From Clostridia bacterium (lineage in GTDB: Bacteria; Bacillota; Clostridia; Christensenellales; CAG-314), in contig CAAGHL010000070.1 in NCBI GenBank assembly GCA_900769665.1, forward strand, positions 1 through 64,000: 64,000 nt of DNA. The letters run 5' to 3'. The position numbers were made by a program, and so were the translations under genes. The stretch's first letter is position 1; each line of letters starts with the position of its first letter. The notes beneath the pieces are model-generated. The model was not told the DNA's origin and did not search any database. It was given only the letters and a program-made list of their open reading frames with translations. This document shows, in pieces, positions 1-7,455 of this stretch.

Positions 1-212
1 TGCGTTAAACGCCCATCCACGTACCGCAAGTACGAGTTCGGTCGTTTGCCTTTAATTATCTCGCCATCTTGACCGCAAAAACGCTTCGCGCCCTAAAGGC
101 GAGGATTTTTCGATAATTTTTGACGAGATTGAGCCTGCGTGGCAGGTTTTCTACAGATTATTACACAAGCCGTACTAACGGCTACGCCGCGCAAAAGACC
201 GCCTTTAGGGTT

Positions 213-252
213 GTTAGTGATAGCAAAATTAACCCTACGTATTGATTTTTTG
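213..252 (+). repeat. Dispersed 40-bp motif R3, copy a
   Basis: The motif reads GTTAGTGATAGC, an A/T-rich stretch, AACCCTACGT, then TTGATTTTTT. Close relatives lie at 51616-51647 (+), 36047-36086 (+) and 35862-35902 (-). No coding function is visible. The other 317 bases before the first gene hold nothing else I can support. Confidence 0.55.
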
Positions 253-317
253 ATTACATTGCGGTGTGCAAATTCTATTGGCAAGCGACAGCGACGCAAT
301 CAAACCGTCGGCAAAAA

Positions 318-860
318 TTACTTCTTGAAGTAACGGTTGTACAATCCTTGGAAAGCCTTTCCGTGGCGTGCTTCGTCGCGTGCCATTTCGTGTACCGTGT
401 CGTGAATAGCGTCAAGGTTCAGTGCCTTTGCGCGCTTTGCAAGGTCGGTTTTGCCCATGGTTGCGCCGTTTTCCGCTTCGATACGCATTTGCAGGTTTTT
501 AGCAGTGCTGTCCGTCACCACTTCTCCAAGTAGTTCGGCAAACTTGGCGGCGTGCTCGGCTTCTTCCATAGCAGCCTTTTCCCAATACAAACCGATTTCG
601 GGGTAGCCCTCGCGGAAAGCCACGCGGCTCATAGCAAGATACATACCTACTTCGCTGCACTCGCCGTTGAAGTTGGCGCGAAGATCGTCAAGAATGTCTT
701 GAGGTACGCCCTTGGCAACGCCTACTACGTGTTCGGCAGCCCAAGACAACTCTTCGGTTTGAGCAATAAACTTTTCGCGCGGAGCATGGCAAACAGGGCA
801 AAATTCCGGTGCTTCCGTTCCTTCGTGTACATAACCGCATACAGAACATACAAATTTCAT
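318..860 (-). CDS. Reverse rubrerythrin (rubredoxin domain at N-terminus), peroxide scavenger
   Basis: The product is a 180-residue cytoplasmic non-haem iron protein that reduces hydrogen peroxide with electrons passed through its rubredoxin centre. Residues 5-24 hold the rubredoxin knuckles CSVC and CPVC. The rest is a ferritin-like four-helix bundle with di-iron ligands in [17 protein letters not shown] and DEARHG. The rubredoxin domain comes first, which is the reversed order known from clostridial NADH peroxidases; classical rubrerythrin has it last. The start is set by AAGGAG 6 bases upstream. It lies 93 bp after a 37-residue rubredoxin-like gene and downstream of a PerR-like regulator on the same strand, so the three probably form a peroxide-responsive unit. 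I see no clear terminator after it. Confidence 0.93.
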   Translation of the reverse strand: MKFVCSVCGYVHEGTEAPEFCPVCHAPREKFIAQTEELSWAAEHVVGVAKGVPQDILDDLRANFNGECSEVGMYLAMSRVAFREGYPEIGLYWEKAAMEEAEHAAKFAELLGEVVTDSTAKNLQMRIEAENGATMGKTDLAKRAKALNLDAIHDTVHEMARDEARHGKAFQGLYNRYFKK

Positions 861-953
861 GATAGTTTCTCCTTGTATTATACTTTTCTTTTGTCAAATT
901 TTTTTGTGTCGGTCGGCAACCGACAAGCATAAATTGCCCGTAGGCACTTTTTG

Positions 954-1067
954 TTACTCGTCTACTTCTTCAAATTCCTCAGGGCCTACGCCGCACAACG
1001 GGCATTGTTCAGGGGGTTGTTCACCTTCATGCACATATCCGCACACTTTACAAATCCATTTTTTCAT
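954..1067 (-). CDS. 37-residue rubredoxin-like protein
   Basis: This very short gene encodes [20 protein letters not shown] followed by [17 protein letters not shown]. It has two CxxC knuckles separated by 12 residues, the spacing seen in the first 24 residues of the neighbouring rubrerythrin, and shares the block CGYVHEG with it. A normal rubredoxin is about 52 residues, so this is a minimal single-iron electron carrier, or a zinc-binding relative. AAGGAGAG sits 6 bases before the ATG, so translation is well supported. Its place between perR and the rubrerythrin gene suggests it feeds electrons to the latter, which is inference. Confidence 0.85.
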   Translation of the reverse strand: MKKWICKVCGYVHEGEQPPEQCPLCGVGPEEFEEVDE

Positions 1068-1123
1068 AGTTACTCTCCTTTATTATTGTTTATTTGAGCT
1101 GACGCTCATTTAATAAAAGCCGT

Positions 1124-1507
1124 TTATTTGCCGTCACGCAAATTGCAGTCGGCGGCGGTACACTTTGCGCAAACGCCGTACACCATTATGTCGGTACGTA
1201 AAACATTGTCCACGTCCACCGACAAATGCACTTTGCTTGGCAAAATGTCGCTGATACTTCCACACTTCAAACAAGTAAAATGCGGATGTGCGTAGGCACG
1301 TGCGTCAAATCGTTCGCTTTCGCCCTCGGCACAAATGCGCATTGCTCGCCCCGCCGAAACAAGTTCGTTAAGGTTGCGATACACCGTGCCAAGACTGATA
1401 TTTGGCAACACTTCCCTCGCCTTTAAGTATATCCATTGTACGTCGGGGTGCGTATCGGTTGCCGCAAGCACGCTGTACACCACCTCGCGTTGTTTGGAAA
1501 ATCTCAT
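1124..1507 (-). CDS. perR: Fur-family peroxide-type repressor
   Basis: The 127-residue DNA-binding repressor has an N-terminal winged helix (recognition region SLGTVYRNLNEL) and a C-terminal metal-binding dimerisation domain. The structural zinc site is formed by CLKC and CAKC, with a further Cys in TAADC; the regulatory-site residues appear as THPD, RFD and HPH. The product is called PerR rather than Fur because the neighbours are rubredoxin and rubrerythrin genes. The reading frame extends 11 codons upstream, but AAGGAG lies 7 bases before the ATG used here. A strong promoter and a perfect 15-bp palindrome precede it, so it should repress its own operon. Metal preference and peroxide sensing are inferred from the family. 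Confidence 0.86.
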   Translation of the reverse strand: MRFSKQREVVYSVLAATDTHPDVQWIYLKAREVLPNISLGTVYRNLNELVSAGRAMRICAEGESERFDARAYAHPHFTCLKCGSISDILPSKVHLSVDVDNVLRTDIMVYGVCAKCTAADCNLRDGK

Positions 1508-1530
1508 TTGGTTTCTCCTTTTGTGCTTAT

Positions 1531-1559
1531 ATAGTAACATTTCCTATTTAGTTTGTCAA
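1531..1559 (-). promoter_or_regulatory. perR operon promoter
   Basis: On the minus strand TTGACA (1559-1554) and TACTAT (1536-1531) are separated by exactly 17 bases, 24 bases before the perR start codon. This is a good vegetative sigma promoter. Confidence 0.75.
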
Positions 1560-1566
1560 GCATTTT

Positions 1567-1581
1567 TAGTAATAATTACTA
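1567..1581. promoter_or_regulatory. Fur/PerR-type 7-1-7 operator
   Basis: TAGTAATAATTACTA is a perfect palindrome of two 7-base arms around one central base, the geometry of Fur-family boxes (PerR consensus TTATAATNATTATAA). It ends 8 bp upstream of the perR -35 element. Confidence 0.65.
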
Positions 1582-1611
1582 TTTATTTTTTCAATTGAAA
1601 AATTAACGAAT

Positions 1612-1654
1612 CAATGGCACTTCCGCGAGATTGCCACGGCACCTAACGTGCACG
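1612..1654 (+). repeat. Partial copy of palindromic repeat R2
   Basis: The stretch CAATGGCACTTCCGCGAGAT, then TGCCACG, matches the right half of the R2 element at 32528-32645, with two short differences. Only this half is recognisable here. Confidence 0.5.
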
Positions 1655-1710
1655 TCTACATTAGACTTACTGCCAATCAACTTAATTTTACGTTCAAATA
1701 TTTCATACCG

Positions 1711-1905
1711 TCATTTTGAAATAAAGTCCCTTGACCTTGAGGGCGGGCGGCGATGTTTTTGTCTTTCCCGAAGGGGTGGAGACGAGTTGTTGCCACACAG
1801 CGACATCTGAGCGTAGGCGCATCCACTTGAAAGCGGAAACTCGCTTCTTTGCTCTGCGCGAAGCGAGCATCAGGCGTTCGCAGTGGGACAATACCTCGCC
1901 CACCC
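1711..1905 (-). repeat. Dispersed repeat R1, copy 1
   Basis: About 195 bp match the sequence at 30127-30309 (opposite orientation), with a core copy at 27890-28012 and a degenerate copy at 27272-27410. Read on the minus strand it is open in the frame containing VPLRTPDARFAQSKEAS and later APTLRCRCVATTRLHPFGK. The two base differences from the 30.2-kb copy inside that second block are synonymous. No start codon with a ribosome binding site is seen, so I treat it as an intergenic repeat. Confidence 0.7.
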
Positions 1906-2065
1906 AACGCACCATCCGTCACCTTCTTCGGCGCACCATTTTTACACAACCACACCCCTAATTAAACTCTTATGCACAAACACTTGTCAAAAAGTTGCAA
2001 AAAACGGCGGATTACACTACAATTATTGTATCTTATTTAATAAACAAGGATGTACATATATACAT

Positions 2066-2788
2066 ATGACCACGCAAGAAATGCTTTCGCCAATGCGGCG
2101 CGCAATAAACGATTTCAACCTAATCGAAAACGGCGACAAGGTTGCCGTAGGCGTGTCGGGCGGCAAGGACAGCCTGACCTTACTGAAACTGCTACACGAG
2201 TTTCAACGCTTTTCCGACCGCAAGTTTGACCTCATGGGTATCACAATAGACATGGGATTTGTCCCCAATGCCTACCAACCGATACAAGAGTTTTGCGACG
2301 AGCTCGGTATCGAGTACCACGTCGTGACTACCGACATTGCCGAGGTCATCTTCGACATCCGCAAGGAGAAAAACCCCTGCAGCTTGTGCGCAAAAATGCG
2401 GCGCGGCGCGCTCAACAGCGAAATCGTGGCGCGCGGCTACAACAAACTTGCACTCGGACACCACATGGACGACGTTGTGGAAACCTTTATGCTTAGCCTA
2501 TTTTACGAAGGACGGCTCAACACCTTCCAGCCAAAGTCGCTCATGACGCGCACGGGCGTAACTCTGATCCGCCCCATGATCTACATGGAGGAACGCGACA
2601 TTATCGGCTACGCACGCGATCTACCCGTCGTACATAACCCTTGCCCTGCTAACAAGCACACTCAACGCGAATACATGAAGCAACTGTTGCGCGACCTGTC
2701 CGTCGACAACCCCGGGCTTGCCAAAAAATTTGCCAACGCAATAATGCACCCCGACCGCTACAACCTTTGGGACAAATTGGAAAAGTAG
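2066..2788 (+). CDS. ttcA: TtcA-family tRNA cytidine 2-thiolase
   Basis: The 240-residue cytoplasmic enzyme belongs to the PP-loop ATPases that thiolate tRNA, activating C32 by adenylation. The PP-loop SGGKDS is near residue 30. The central motif NPCSLCAKMRRG supplies the paired cysteines that hold an iron-sulphur cluster in TtcA, and HHMDD and NPCPAN are further family motifs. The open frame extends about 60 codons upstream through repeat R1-flanking DNA, but homology begins at MTTQEMLSPM. The Shine-Dalgarno there (AAGGA) is about 15 bases away, rather distant, so the start is likely but not certain. It is isolated, convergent with the pilin-like gene downstream. It could be a close paralogue acting on another tRNA position. 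Confidence 0.88.
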   Translation: MTTQEMLSPMRRAINDFNLIENGDKVAVGVSGGKDSLTLLKLLHEFQRFSDRKFDLMGITIDMGFVPNAYQPIQEFCDELGIEYHVVTTDIAEVIFDIRKEKNPCSLCAKMRRGALNSEIVARGYNKLALGHHMDDVVETFMLSLFYEGRLNTFQPKSLMTRTGVTLIRPMIYMEERDIIGYARDLPVVHNPCPANKHTQREYMKQLLRDLSVDNPGLAKKFANAIMHPDRYNLWDKLEK

Positions 2789-2833
2789 TTTTTTTTGTAA
2801 TTGTATCTATATTTATAATAAAAATAAAAAATA

Positions 2834-2871
2834 TGCGGGGAGAAACTTTTTGGAAAAGGTTTCTCCCCGCA
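2834..2871 (-). terminator. Long hairpin, terminator-like on the minus strand
   Basis: TGCGGGGAGAAAC and GTTTCTCCCCGCA pair almost perfectly across a short loop. On the minus strand the stem is followed by a T-rich run (TATTTTTTATTTTTATT). A second GC-rich stem (2871-2913) adjoins it. It may end transcripts from the pilin-like gene and serve ttcA from the other side. Confidence 0.55.
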
Positions 2872-2935
2872 CCCCTCTTCAAAAACTTTGAGTAGAGGTG
2901 GGGGAAAACCATAAGTAAATAATCGGCAAACAAAC

Positions 2936-2962
2936 AGCCTCTCGGCAAATAACCGAGAGGCT
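2936..2962 (-). terminator. Terminator of the pilin-like gene A
   Basis: A ten-base stem (AGCCTCTCGG with CCGAGAGGCT) with a 7-base loop starts 22 bp after the stop codon. The minus-strand tail GTTTGTTTG is moderately T-rich. Confidence 0.65.
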
Positions 2963-2983
2963 GTGTTGATTTAACTGACCATA

Positions 2984-5353
2984 TTACTTTGCAGAAACTA
3001 TTTTCAAATAATAATAAGTTCCTATTGCCGAGCTTCCTTCGGGCGTAAACCATTCTGCTTTGTATCCGTCTACAAGCTTCAAAGAAGCCAAATAACTTGT
3101 TTTCACACCCTCGTCATTTTTTGCAAGAATACAAATTACATTATTAGCCTTTAACAAGATCTCATTAGATGAATTGACTTCCATTGATCCTGAACTAATT
3201 TTCCACAGTTTTCTATTTTCAGCATGAATTTTATTTTGATAATCGTACGGAGAGAATATTGCACAATACTCTTTTTCTTCGCTCTCTGCATTTTCTAATG
3301 TCGTGGTTTCATCTACCATTCCACGAATACCGTAATATGTACCATTAATGGAAAAAAGAAATTCTCCTACATTTACTTGTCCGACCAAACCTTTTACTAC
3401 TGTTTCTGATGTGTTTCTTACAACAACAACTCCCCCTTGTGCAATTTTACCAATATACTTTCCTTTCCCCTCCGTGGCAATCAATGAAGCTGTATTTGTA
3501 CAATTATCAAATACTATTACTTTATTGTAGTTAGGAGACTCGTTTAACTTAGATATACCTTGGTATACAAACCCGACCAAGCCGACACCATATCCAGAAC
3601 TCCCTTCTGCTTTTATAGTTCCTTTGGTTTGACAATTGATAAATTGATAAACATGTCCAAGTTCAAACGATGAATCCCCATATGCCATAAGAGCTCCGAC
3701 AATTGATCCGGCTCTATCAACAGAAGATTTCACAACTCCTTCAAATTTGCAATTACTGATTGTTGCTGCACCACCAACATTTTCATTATAATTATCAATA
3801 AATCCTACTAAACCTCCAATCTTTGATGTGCCATAGATAATAGAATCATTATCAACGGAACAATTAGTCATAACAAGAGATCCCGTCGCAGTACCAATAA
3901 TAATACCTGCTTCCTTAAAGAAGTCTTTTCCGTCGATGTTAGCCGCCTTTATTGTTATATTGCTAATTGTAGCATTTTGAGTGAATCCAAAAAGACCATA
4001 AGTAGCAGCCATACATTTAACAGATGATAGAGAATCAGAGAACAATCCTAATTCCTCATTAGACTTTCCGTTGTTGGTAAGATTTTTAATACTGTAACCA
4101 TTGCCATCAAAGTTGCCGCTAAAGAATATTGACGTTTTACCATTTGTAGTTCCAATAGGAGTCCATGCCTTGCCAGACAAATCTATATCAGCAACTAACT
4201 TATAATATTTCGTAGAATATTCGGAAGAAGTAGCATTTGTATTAACATTATATGCAAGCAATGATAGTTGTCTTGCGGTTTTTATTTGATAAGGATTGGA
4301 TTCACTTCCATCCCCTGCAGCAAATTTTTCGGCTGCACAGTTAATCCAGTAACCGCTTTCATCTGCCTCAACTATTTCATTATCTATCGCCCTTTCCTTA
4401 GCTTCCTTTCCTTTATTTTCTATGTATGTATCGTTAATTGTTTCAGTACCTATCGTTCCATATTTTAACTCTACATTGCCGCCATTTTGCTTGTTAGACG
4501 TAGAGATATTTTCACTAACACAATATGCTGATTCTATCATACCATTGTCTGCACTTAGGACGGCAACCTCATTTTGCTTCGCATATAATACTGCGATTTT
4601 CGAATCACTGTCTGCTACAATCTTACCTTTTTCAACAATAGCGTAAGCAACAGTACCATATTCATGGTAAGAGTGCATCCCTGCATTTACGGCAACTAAT
4701 TCACCCAATAAGCCATAGTGTCTAATTGTATCACTGTCCGTTCCCGTTTCATAAACAGCTACAGTTAGTTTAGTGTTTGCGGAATTTGTGCGGATTACAA
4801 CATCTTGTTTACCATTGGTATTTGTGTAATTTACTTCCGTTACTTCCTTGTGTTCCCCAACGTCCAAACCCGTCTTAATATCAAGTGTTGTCGCGTACGT
4901 GCCTGCCGCAAGGTAGTTACTGTAAGTATCGCTGATTGTGCCGTCGTTGGCAATATGCCACAATTCTACGGGAGTTGCGTCACCCTTGGTGTTGCTTTTG
5001 GGGATGTAATTGATGTCGTTACCCTTTTTGTAGACGAAACAATCGTTACGGCTGTCCCACAAAATTTCGTGTTTTTGACCGTCCGTGCTGGCGCGCGCAT
5101 TGATTTTGCTTACGTCAAAGCCGTTTTCCTTGGTGGCTTTGAGGGCGTCGGTCATTGTGTTGTGCGGATTGGTGACGTCCATTGCCAAAGCCTCGTTGAG
5201 GTTGCGCACAAGCGATTCGTCCGCCGCAACAAGACTCTTGTTGATAAGGCTACTGAACGTAGAGATAAGCACTGCCGCAAGTATTGCTATTACTGCAATG
5301 ACGATGATTAGTTCCACAATAGTGAAACCGCGTTTTTTATTGCTATTTTTCAT
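2984..5353 (-). CDS. Cassette A: type IV pilin-like protein with large beta-rich surface domain
   Basis: The product has 789 residues. It opens with a class III (prepilin) signal, KKRGFTIVELIIVIAVIAIL, with cleavage expected after Gly and the conserved Glu at +5. A helical stalk with DESLVRNLNEALAMD follows. A middle region contains HEILWDSRNDCFVYKKG, DVVIRTNSANTKL and HSYHEYGTV; all these blocks recur in the paralogue of cassette B. From about residue 350, GDGSESNPYQIKTARQLSLL starts a GLUG-like beta-rich domain with NATISNITI and GGLVGF repeats. It is much larger than a real major pilin (about 150 residues). CGGAGA precedes the ATG by 8 bases. It follows a small membrane-protein gene by 361 bp. 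No pilus motor or peptidase genes are in the window. A role in surface display or adhesion is inferred. Confidence 0.85.
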   Translation of the reverse strand: MKNSNKKRGFTIVELIIVIAVIAILAAVLISTFSSLINKSLVAADESLVRNLNEALAMDVTNPHNTMTDALKATKENGFDVSKINARASTDGQKHEILWDSRNDCFVYKKGNDINYIPKSNTKGDATPVELWHIANDGTISDTYSNYLAAGTYATTLDIKTGLDVGEHKEVTEVNYTNTNGKQDVVIRTNSANTKLTVAVYETGTDSDTIRHYGLLGELVAVNAGMHSYHEYGTVAYAIVEKGKIVADSDSKIAVLYAKQNEVAVLSADNGMIESAYCVSENISTSNKQNGGNVELKYGTIGTETINDTYIENKGKEAKERAIDNEIVEADESGYWINCAAEKFAAGDGSESNPYQIKTARQLSLLAYNVNTNATSSEYSTKYYKLVADIDLSGKAWTPIGTTNGKTSIFFSGNFDGNGYSIKNLTNNGKSNEELGLFSDSLSSVKCMAATYGLFGFTQNATISNITIKAANIDGKDFFKEAGIIIGTATGSLVMTNCSVDNDSIIYGTSKIGGLVGFIDNYNENVGGAATISNCKFEGVVKSSVDRAGSIVGALMAYGDSSFELGHVYQFINCQTKGTIKAEGSSGYGVGLVGFVYQGISKLNESPNYNKVIVFDNCTNTASLIATEGKGKYIGKIAQGGVVVVRNTSETVVKGLVGQVNVGEFLFSINGTYYGIRGMVDETTTLENAESEEKEYCAIFSPYDYQNKIHAENRKLWKISSGSMEVNSSNEILLKANNVICILAKNDEGVKTSYLASLKLVDGYKAEWFTPEGSSAIGTYYYLKIVSAK

Positions 5354-5714
5354 ATTGTAATCTCCGATTTGATATATTGTTTGTTCCTCGGCAGTGCCAA
5401 CGTCGCCGTCCGTGCCGAAGACATAATTTTGGCAAGTATTGTTTGAAAATCAACCAACTCTTTTACTGACAAATCACTTGCCCGATGGTTTGCCACGCAA
5501 CCTGACGTTAGCTAACACGTCACGCATTCCGTGTTGCGTTGCAACTACAAGTTTTGCCGACAACAGTGTAAGTTTGAAACGGAAACGCGACTAATGCCAA
5601 GGTAAAAAAAATACTAATCGCGCAATCGCACAAACCATTGCGCCGCGCCACCGAAAAGTAACACGTCGCTTTTTCGCTGTCGTTAGCAAACAGTCCTACC
5701 CTAAAACAATAAAC
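5354..5714. other. 361-bp spacer inside cassette A
   Basis: This separates the membrane-protein stop from the pilin-like start; the equivalent spacer in cassette B is 360 bp. I see only the ribosome binding site of the pilin gene, a weak TTGATT-17-AAAATT promoter candidate on the minus strand, and GCAACCTGACGTT, similar to the short repeat at 18.2 and 63.3 kb. No gene is supported. Confidence 0.4.
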
Positions 5715-6152
5715 TCAACATCGAAGTACCGAAAATAAGTAATAAAATTTTTGACTAATAACAACATCAGGCAAGGAAACACTCTCCTGCCCGTCGTCAA
5801 CTTTGTCGTAATCCTTGCGCTTTTTGCCAAAAACATAGCCAACCGCTTCCACCGCCACAAACAACAGCGAAAACAGCATTTGAAGCACTACGATGACTTC
5901 CACAATGGCAAACGGTATCAGCACCGAAACGTCGTTTAGCGCAACCGCATTGATAAGTTTGCGGTAGTTGATTGTGCCTAAGAAATTTTCCAACGGCTCG
6001 GCAATCATTGGTATGTCGGCAAAAAACAGCAACAGTACAAACGTGAACAAAAACATCAGCGCATGCGAAACGACCGCAACTCCCTTGCGGCTACGCTCCA
6101 ACATGGTCGACATCGCGACGTTTGCAACTAAATACATAAGTACCACAATCAT
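5715..6152 (-). CDS. Cassette A: small membrane protein of unknown function
   Basis: This 145-residue protein has about four membrane helices (roughly residues 1-18, 25-45 and a long hydrophobic stretch at 75-108). The basic motif FGKKRKDY and a C-terminal tail FYYLFSVLRC follow. It is a clear paralogue of the 147-residue protein of cassette B, sharing the pattern ERxRKxVxVxHAxxFxFTF, the position of GKKRKxY and the hydrophobic tail ending in Cys. The frame extends 15 codons upstream, but AGAGGGGAGAG lies about 10 bases before the ATG chosen here. It precedes the pilin-like gene on the same strand. I recognise no family; a helper, anchor or secretion partner for the pilin-like protein is inference. 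The promoter spacer contains ten G residues. Confidence 0.75.
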   Translation of the reverse strand: MIVVLMYLVANVAMSTMLERSRKGVAVVSHALMFLFTFVLLLFFADIPMIAEPLENFLGTINYRKLINAVALNDVSVLIPFAIVEVIVVLQMLFSLLFVAVEAVGYVFGKKRKDYDKVDDGQESVSLPDVVISQKFYYLFSVLRC

Positions 6153-6321
6153 ACGGTCAGCACTCTCCCCTCTTTCGCGCATTATGCCCGTTGGCAAAAA
6201 GCCCGCACGGACAAAACCTTATGTGTGCAACTGCCCTACCCCGACTTGCCCCGTACGGGAAACAATCGGCTTTTTACAACACAATTGCAAAGTTTTTGTG
6301 TAAAGTTTCTTTCACTTATAT

Positions 6322-6358
6322 ATTATATTTTACACCTGCCCCCCCCCCTTTCTGTCAA
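6322..6358 (-). promoter_or_regulatory. Cassette A promoter with poly-G spacer
   Basis: On the minus strand TTGACA (6358-6353) is followed by GAAA, ten G, CAGGTG, then TAAAAT (6332-6327), which overlaps TATAAT (6327-6322). The spacing is 20 to TAAAAT and 25 to TATAAT, both longer than the optimal 17. Loss of three G would restore 17 for TAAAAT. This is the layout of slippage-controlled promoters such as Neisseria porA. Confidence 0.55.
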
Positions 6359-6443
6359 GCCTTTTTACAAAAAAAGACGAATGTTTTGTAACATTCGTCA
6401 GAATTTGGCTTATTTTTGGGGTTTTGGGCGTGAAAAATCGGTC

Positions 6444-6453
6444 GGGGGGGGGG
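6444..6453 (+). repeat. G10 homopolymer
   Basis: Ten G in a row on the plus strand, 95 bp from the C10 tract at 6339-6348. The two tracts are complementary. Confidence 0.9.
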
Positions 6454-6732
6454 ATTGCCGTCACTCCGTTGTAGGCGCAAGACAATATACGTCGACAAGC
6501 ATGGCAACACCTTTGTTTTGCCACAAATTACCACACTTAATACGATTGTACTACCCAAGCCGACTTTCGGCAACAGCCGTACTAAATTTTTTCCGCGCGC
6601 AAAACACCGTTGTTTGCAATCAACTTGCATATACGCGCCGTGCGGTCGTCGATGTGGCAGTCGGAAGCCGCGTCGCGCCCGTGGTAAACTATGTATAATT
6701 GACAAAAACCATGTAGACAACCAACGGCAAAG

Positions 6733-7455
6733 TCAAGCTAATTTTATCAATTCTTCGATACTCTTCAACGGGCGGAACACGGCAGATATGTATTTACCGA
6801 GGGTTCCGAGTACTTCCTTTTGGGAAGCAAGCGGCAAATCGATATTGTTTAGTCGGGCGTAGTCTATCCCACCGATAAGCGAGCATGTTGCCGAAACGAG
6901 TTTACTTGCGGCAATGCTGTCGGGGGTACGGCATGTTTCGCACAATACACCGCGATGAGCGTCGAGATACACCTTGGCGGAGCGTTGTCCGCATGCCGAA
7001 CAACAGGAGAAATCCAACTTGAAACCTTCCACCTCTAAAAACCGCAAAATAAACCGCGAAACGGCAAGCAACGGGTTTTTGCCGTCGGTGAGGTATTCCA
7101 AAACACGCAACGTTTCCACGAAAACCTGTGGTTCGCCCTGTCCGTCCTCGGTGCAATACAGCAAACACTCGGCAACGGCGCATGCGGCGTAATATGCTAC
7201 AATATCCTCCCGCAAGGCGTAGAAACTTGTCAGTTGCTCGCAATTACGAAGGGTGTAGCGATCACCGCAAACGGCAAGCTCGTAATTGCCGAAGCAAAAC
7301 TGATCGGCGGCATACCGCAACTTTGCATTGCCCTTACGCACACCGCGTGCATGCACGGAAATTTTGCCGTATTCCAACGAATACAGCACCACAAACTTAT
7401 CGTTTTCCTTGTAATCCGTCGCGCGGAGAGCTATCGCTTTGGTGGTTACGTCCAT
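6733..7455 (-). CDS. recO: DNA repair protein RecO
   Basis: RecO loads RecA on single-stranded DNA within the RecFOR pathway. The 240-residue product has an N-terminal OB fold (TTKAIALRATDYKENDKFVV, then a GVRKGNAKL region) and a helical C-terminal domain with a zinc site from CCSACG near residue 150 and CETC about 20 residues later. The length is normal for Firmicutes. AAGGA lies 5-6 bases before the ATG. The start lies inside the 3' end of the small yqzL gene, so the two are translationally linked. It is the last gene of the yqfC-to-recO run, the order seen in Bacillus. Confidence 0.93.
   Translation of the reverse strand: MDVTTKAIALRATDYKENDKFVVLYSLEYGKISVHARGVRKGNAKLRYAADQFCFGNYELAVCGDRYTLRNCEQLTSFYALREDIVAYYAACAVAECLLYCTEDGQGEPQVFVETLRVLEYLTDGKNPLLAVSRFILRFLEVEGFKLDFSCCSACGQRSAKVYLDAHRGVLCETCRTPDSIAASKLVSATCSLIGGIDYARLNNIDLPLASQKEVLGTLGKYISAVFRPLKSIEELIKLA

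Larger units (their letters stand above)
6153..6732. other. 580-bp intergenic region with two ten-base homopolymers
   Basis: It lies between recO and the cassette A membrane gene. It holds the cassette promoter with C10 (plus strand) at 6339-6348 and a second homopolymer, G10, at 6444-6453, inverted relative to the first. The open frames here look random, and no gene is supported. Confidence 0.6.

Noticed and set aside
1677..1955. 92-codon open frame on the minus strand
   Set aside because: It is the R1 repeat; related copies are broken by stops and no ribosome binding site precedes it. Kept as a repeat, with the frame noted as a finding.
1883..2065. 61-codon N-terminal extension of ttcA
   Set aside because: The extra residues come from intergenic DNA next to R1 and do not match the family, which begins at MTTQEM.
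2984..5353. Interpretation as a true major pilin or type II secretion pseudopilin
   Set aside because: Only the signal and first helix match. The body is several times too long, and no pilus ATPase, platform or peptidase gene is present here.
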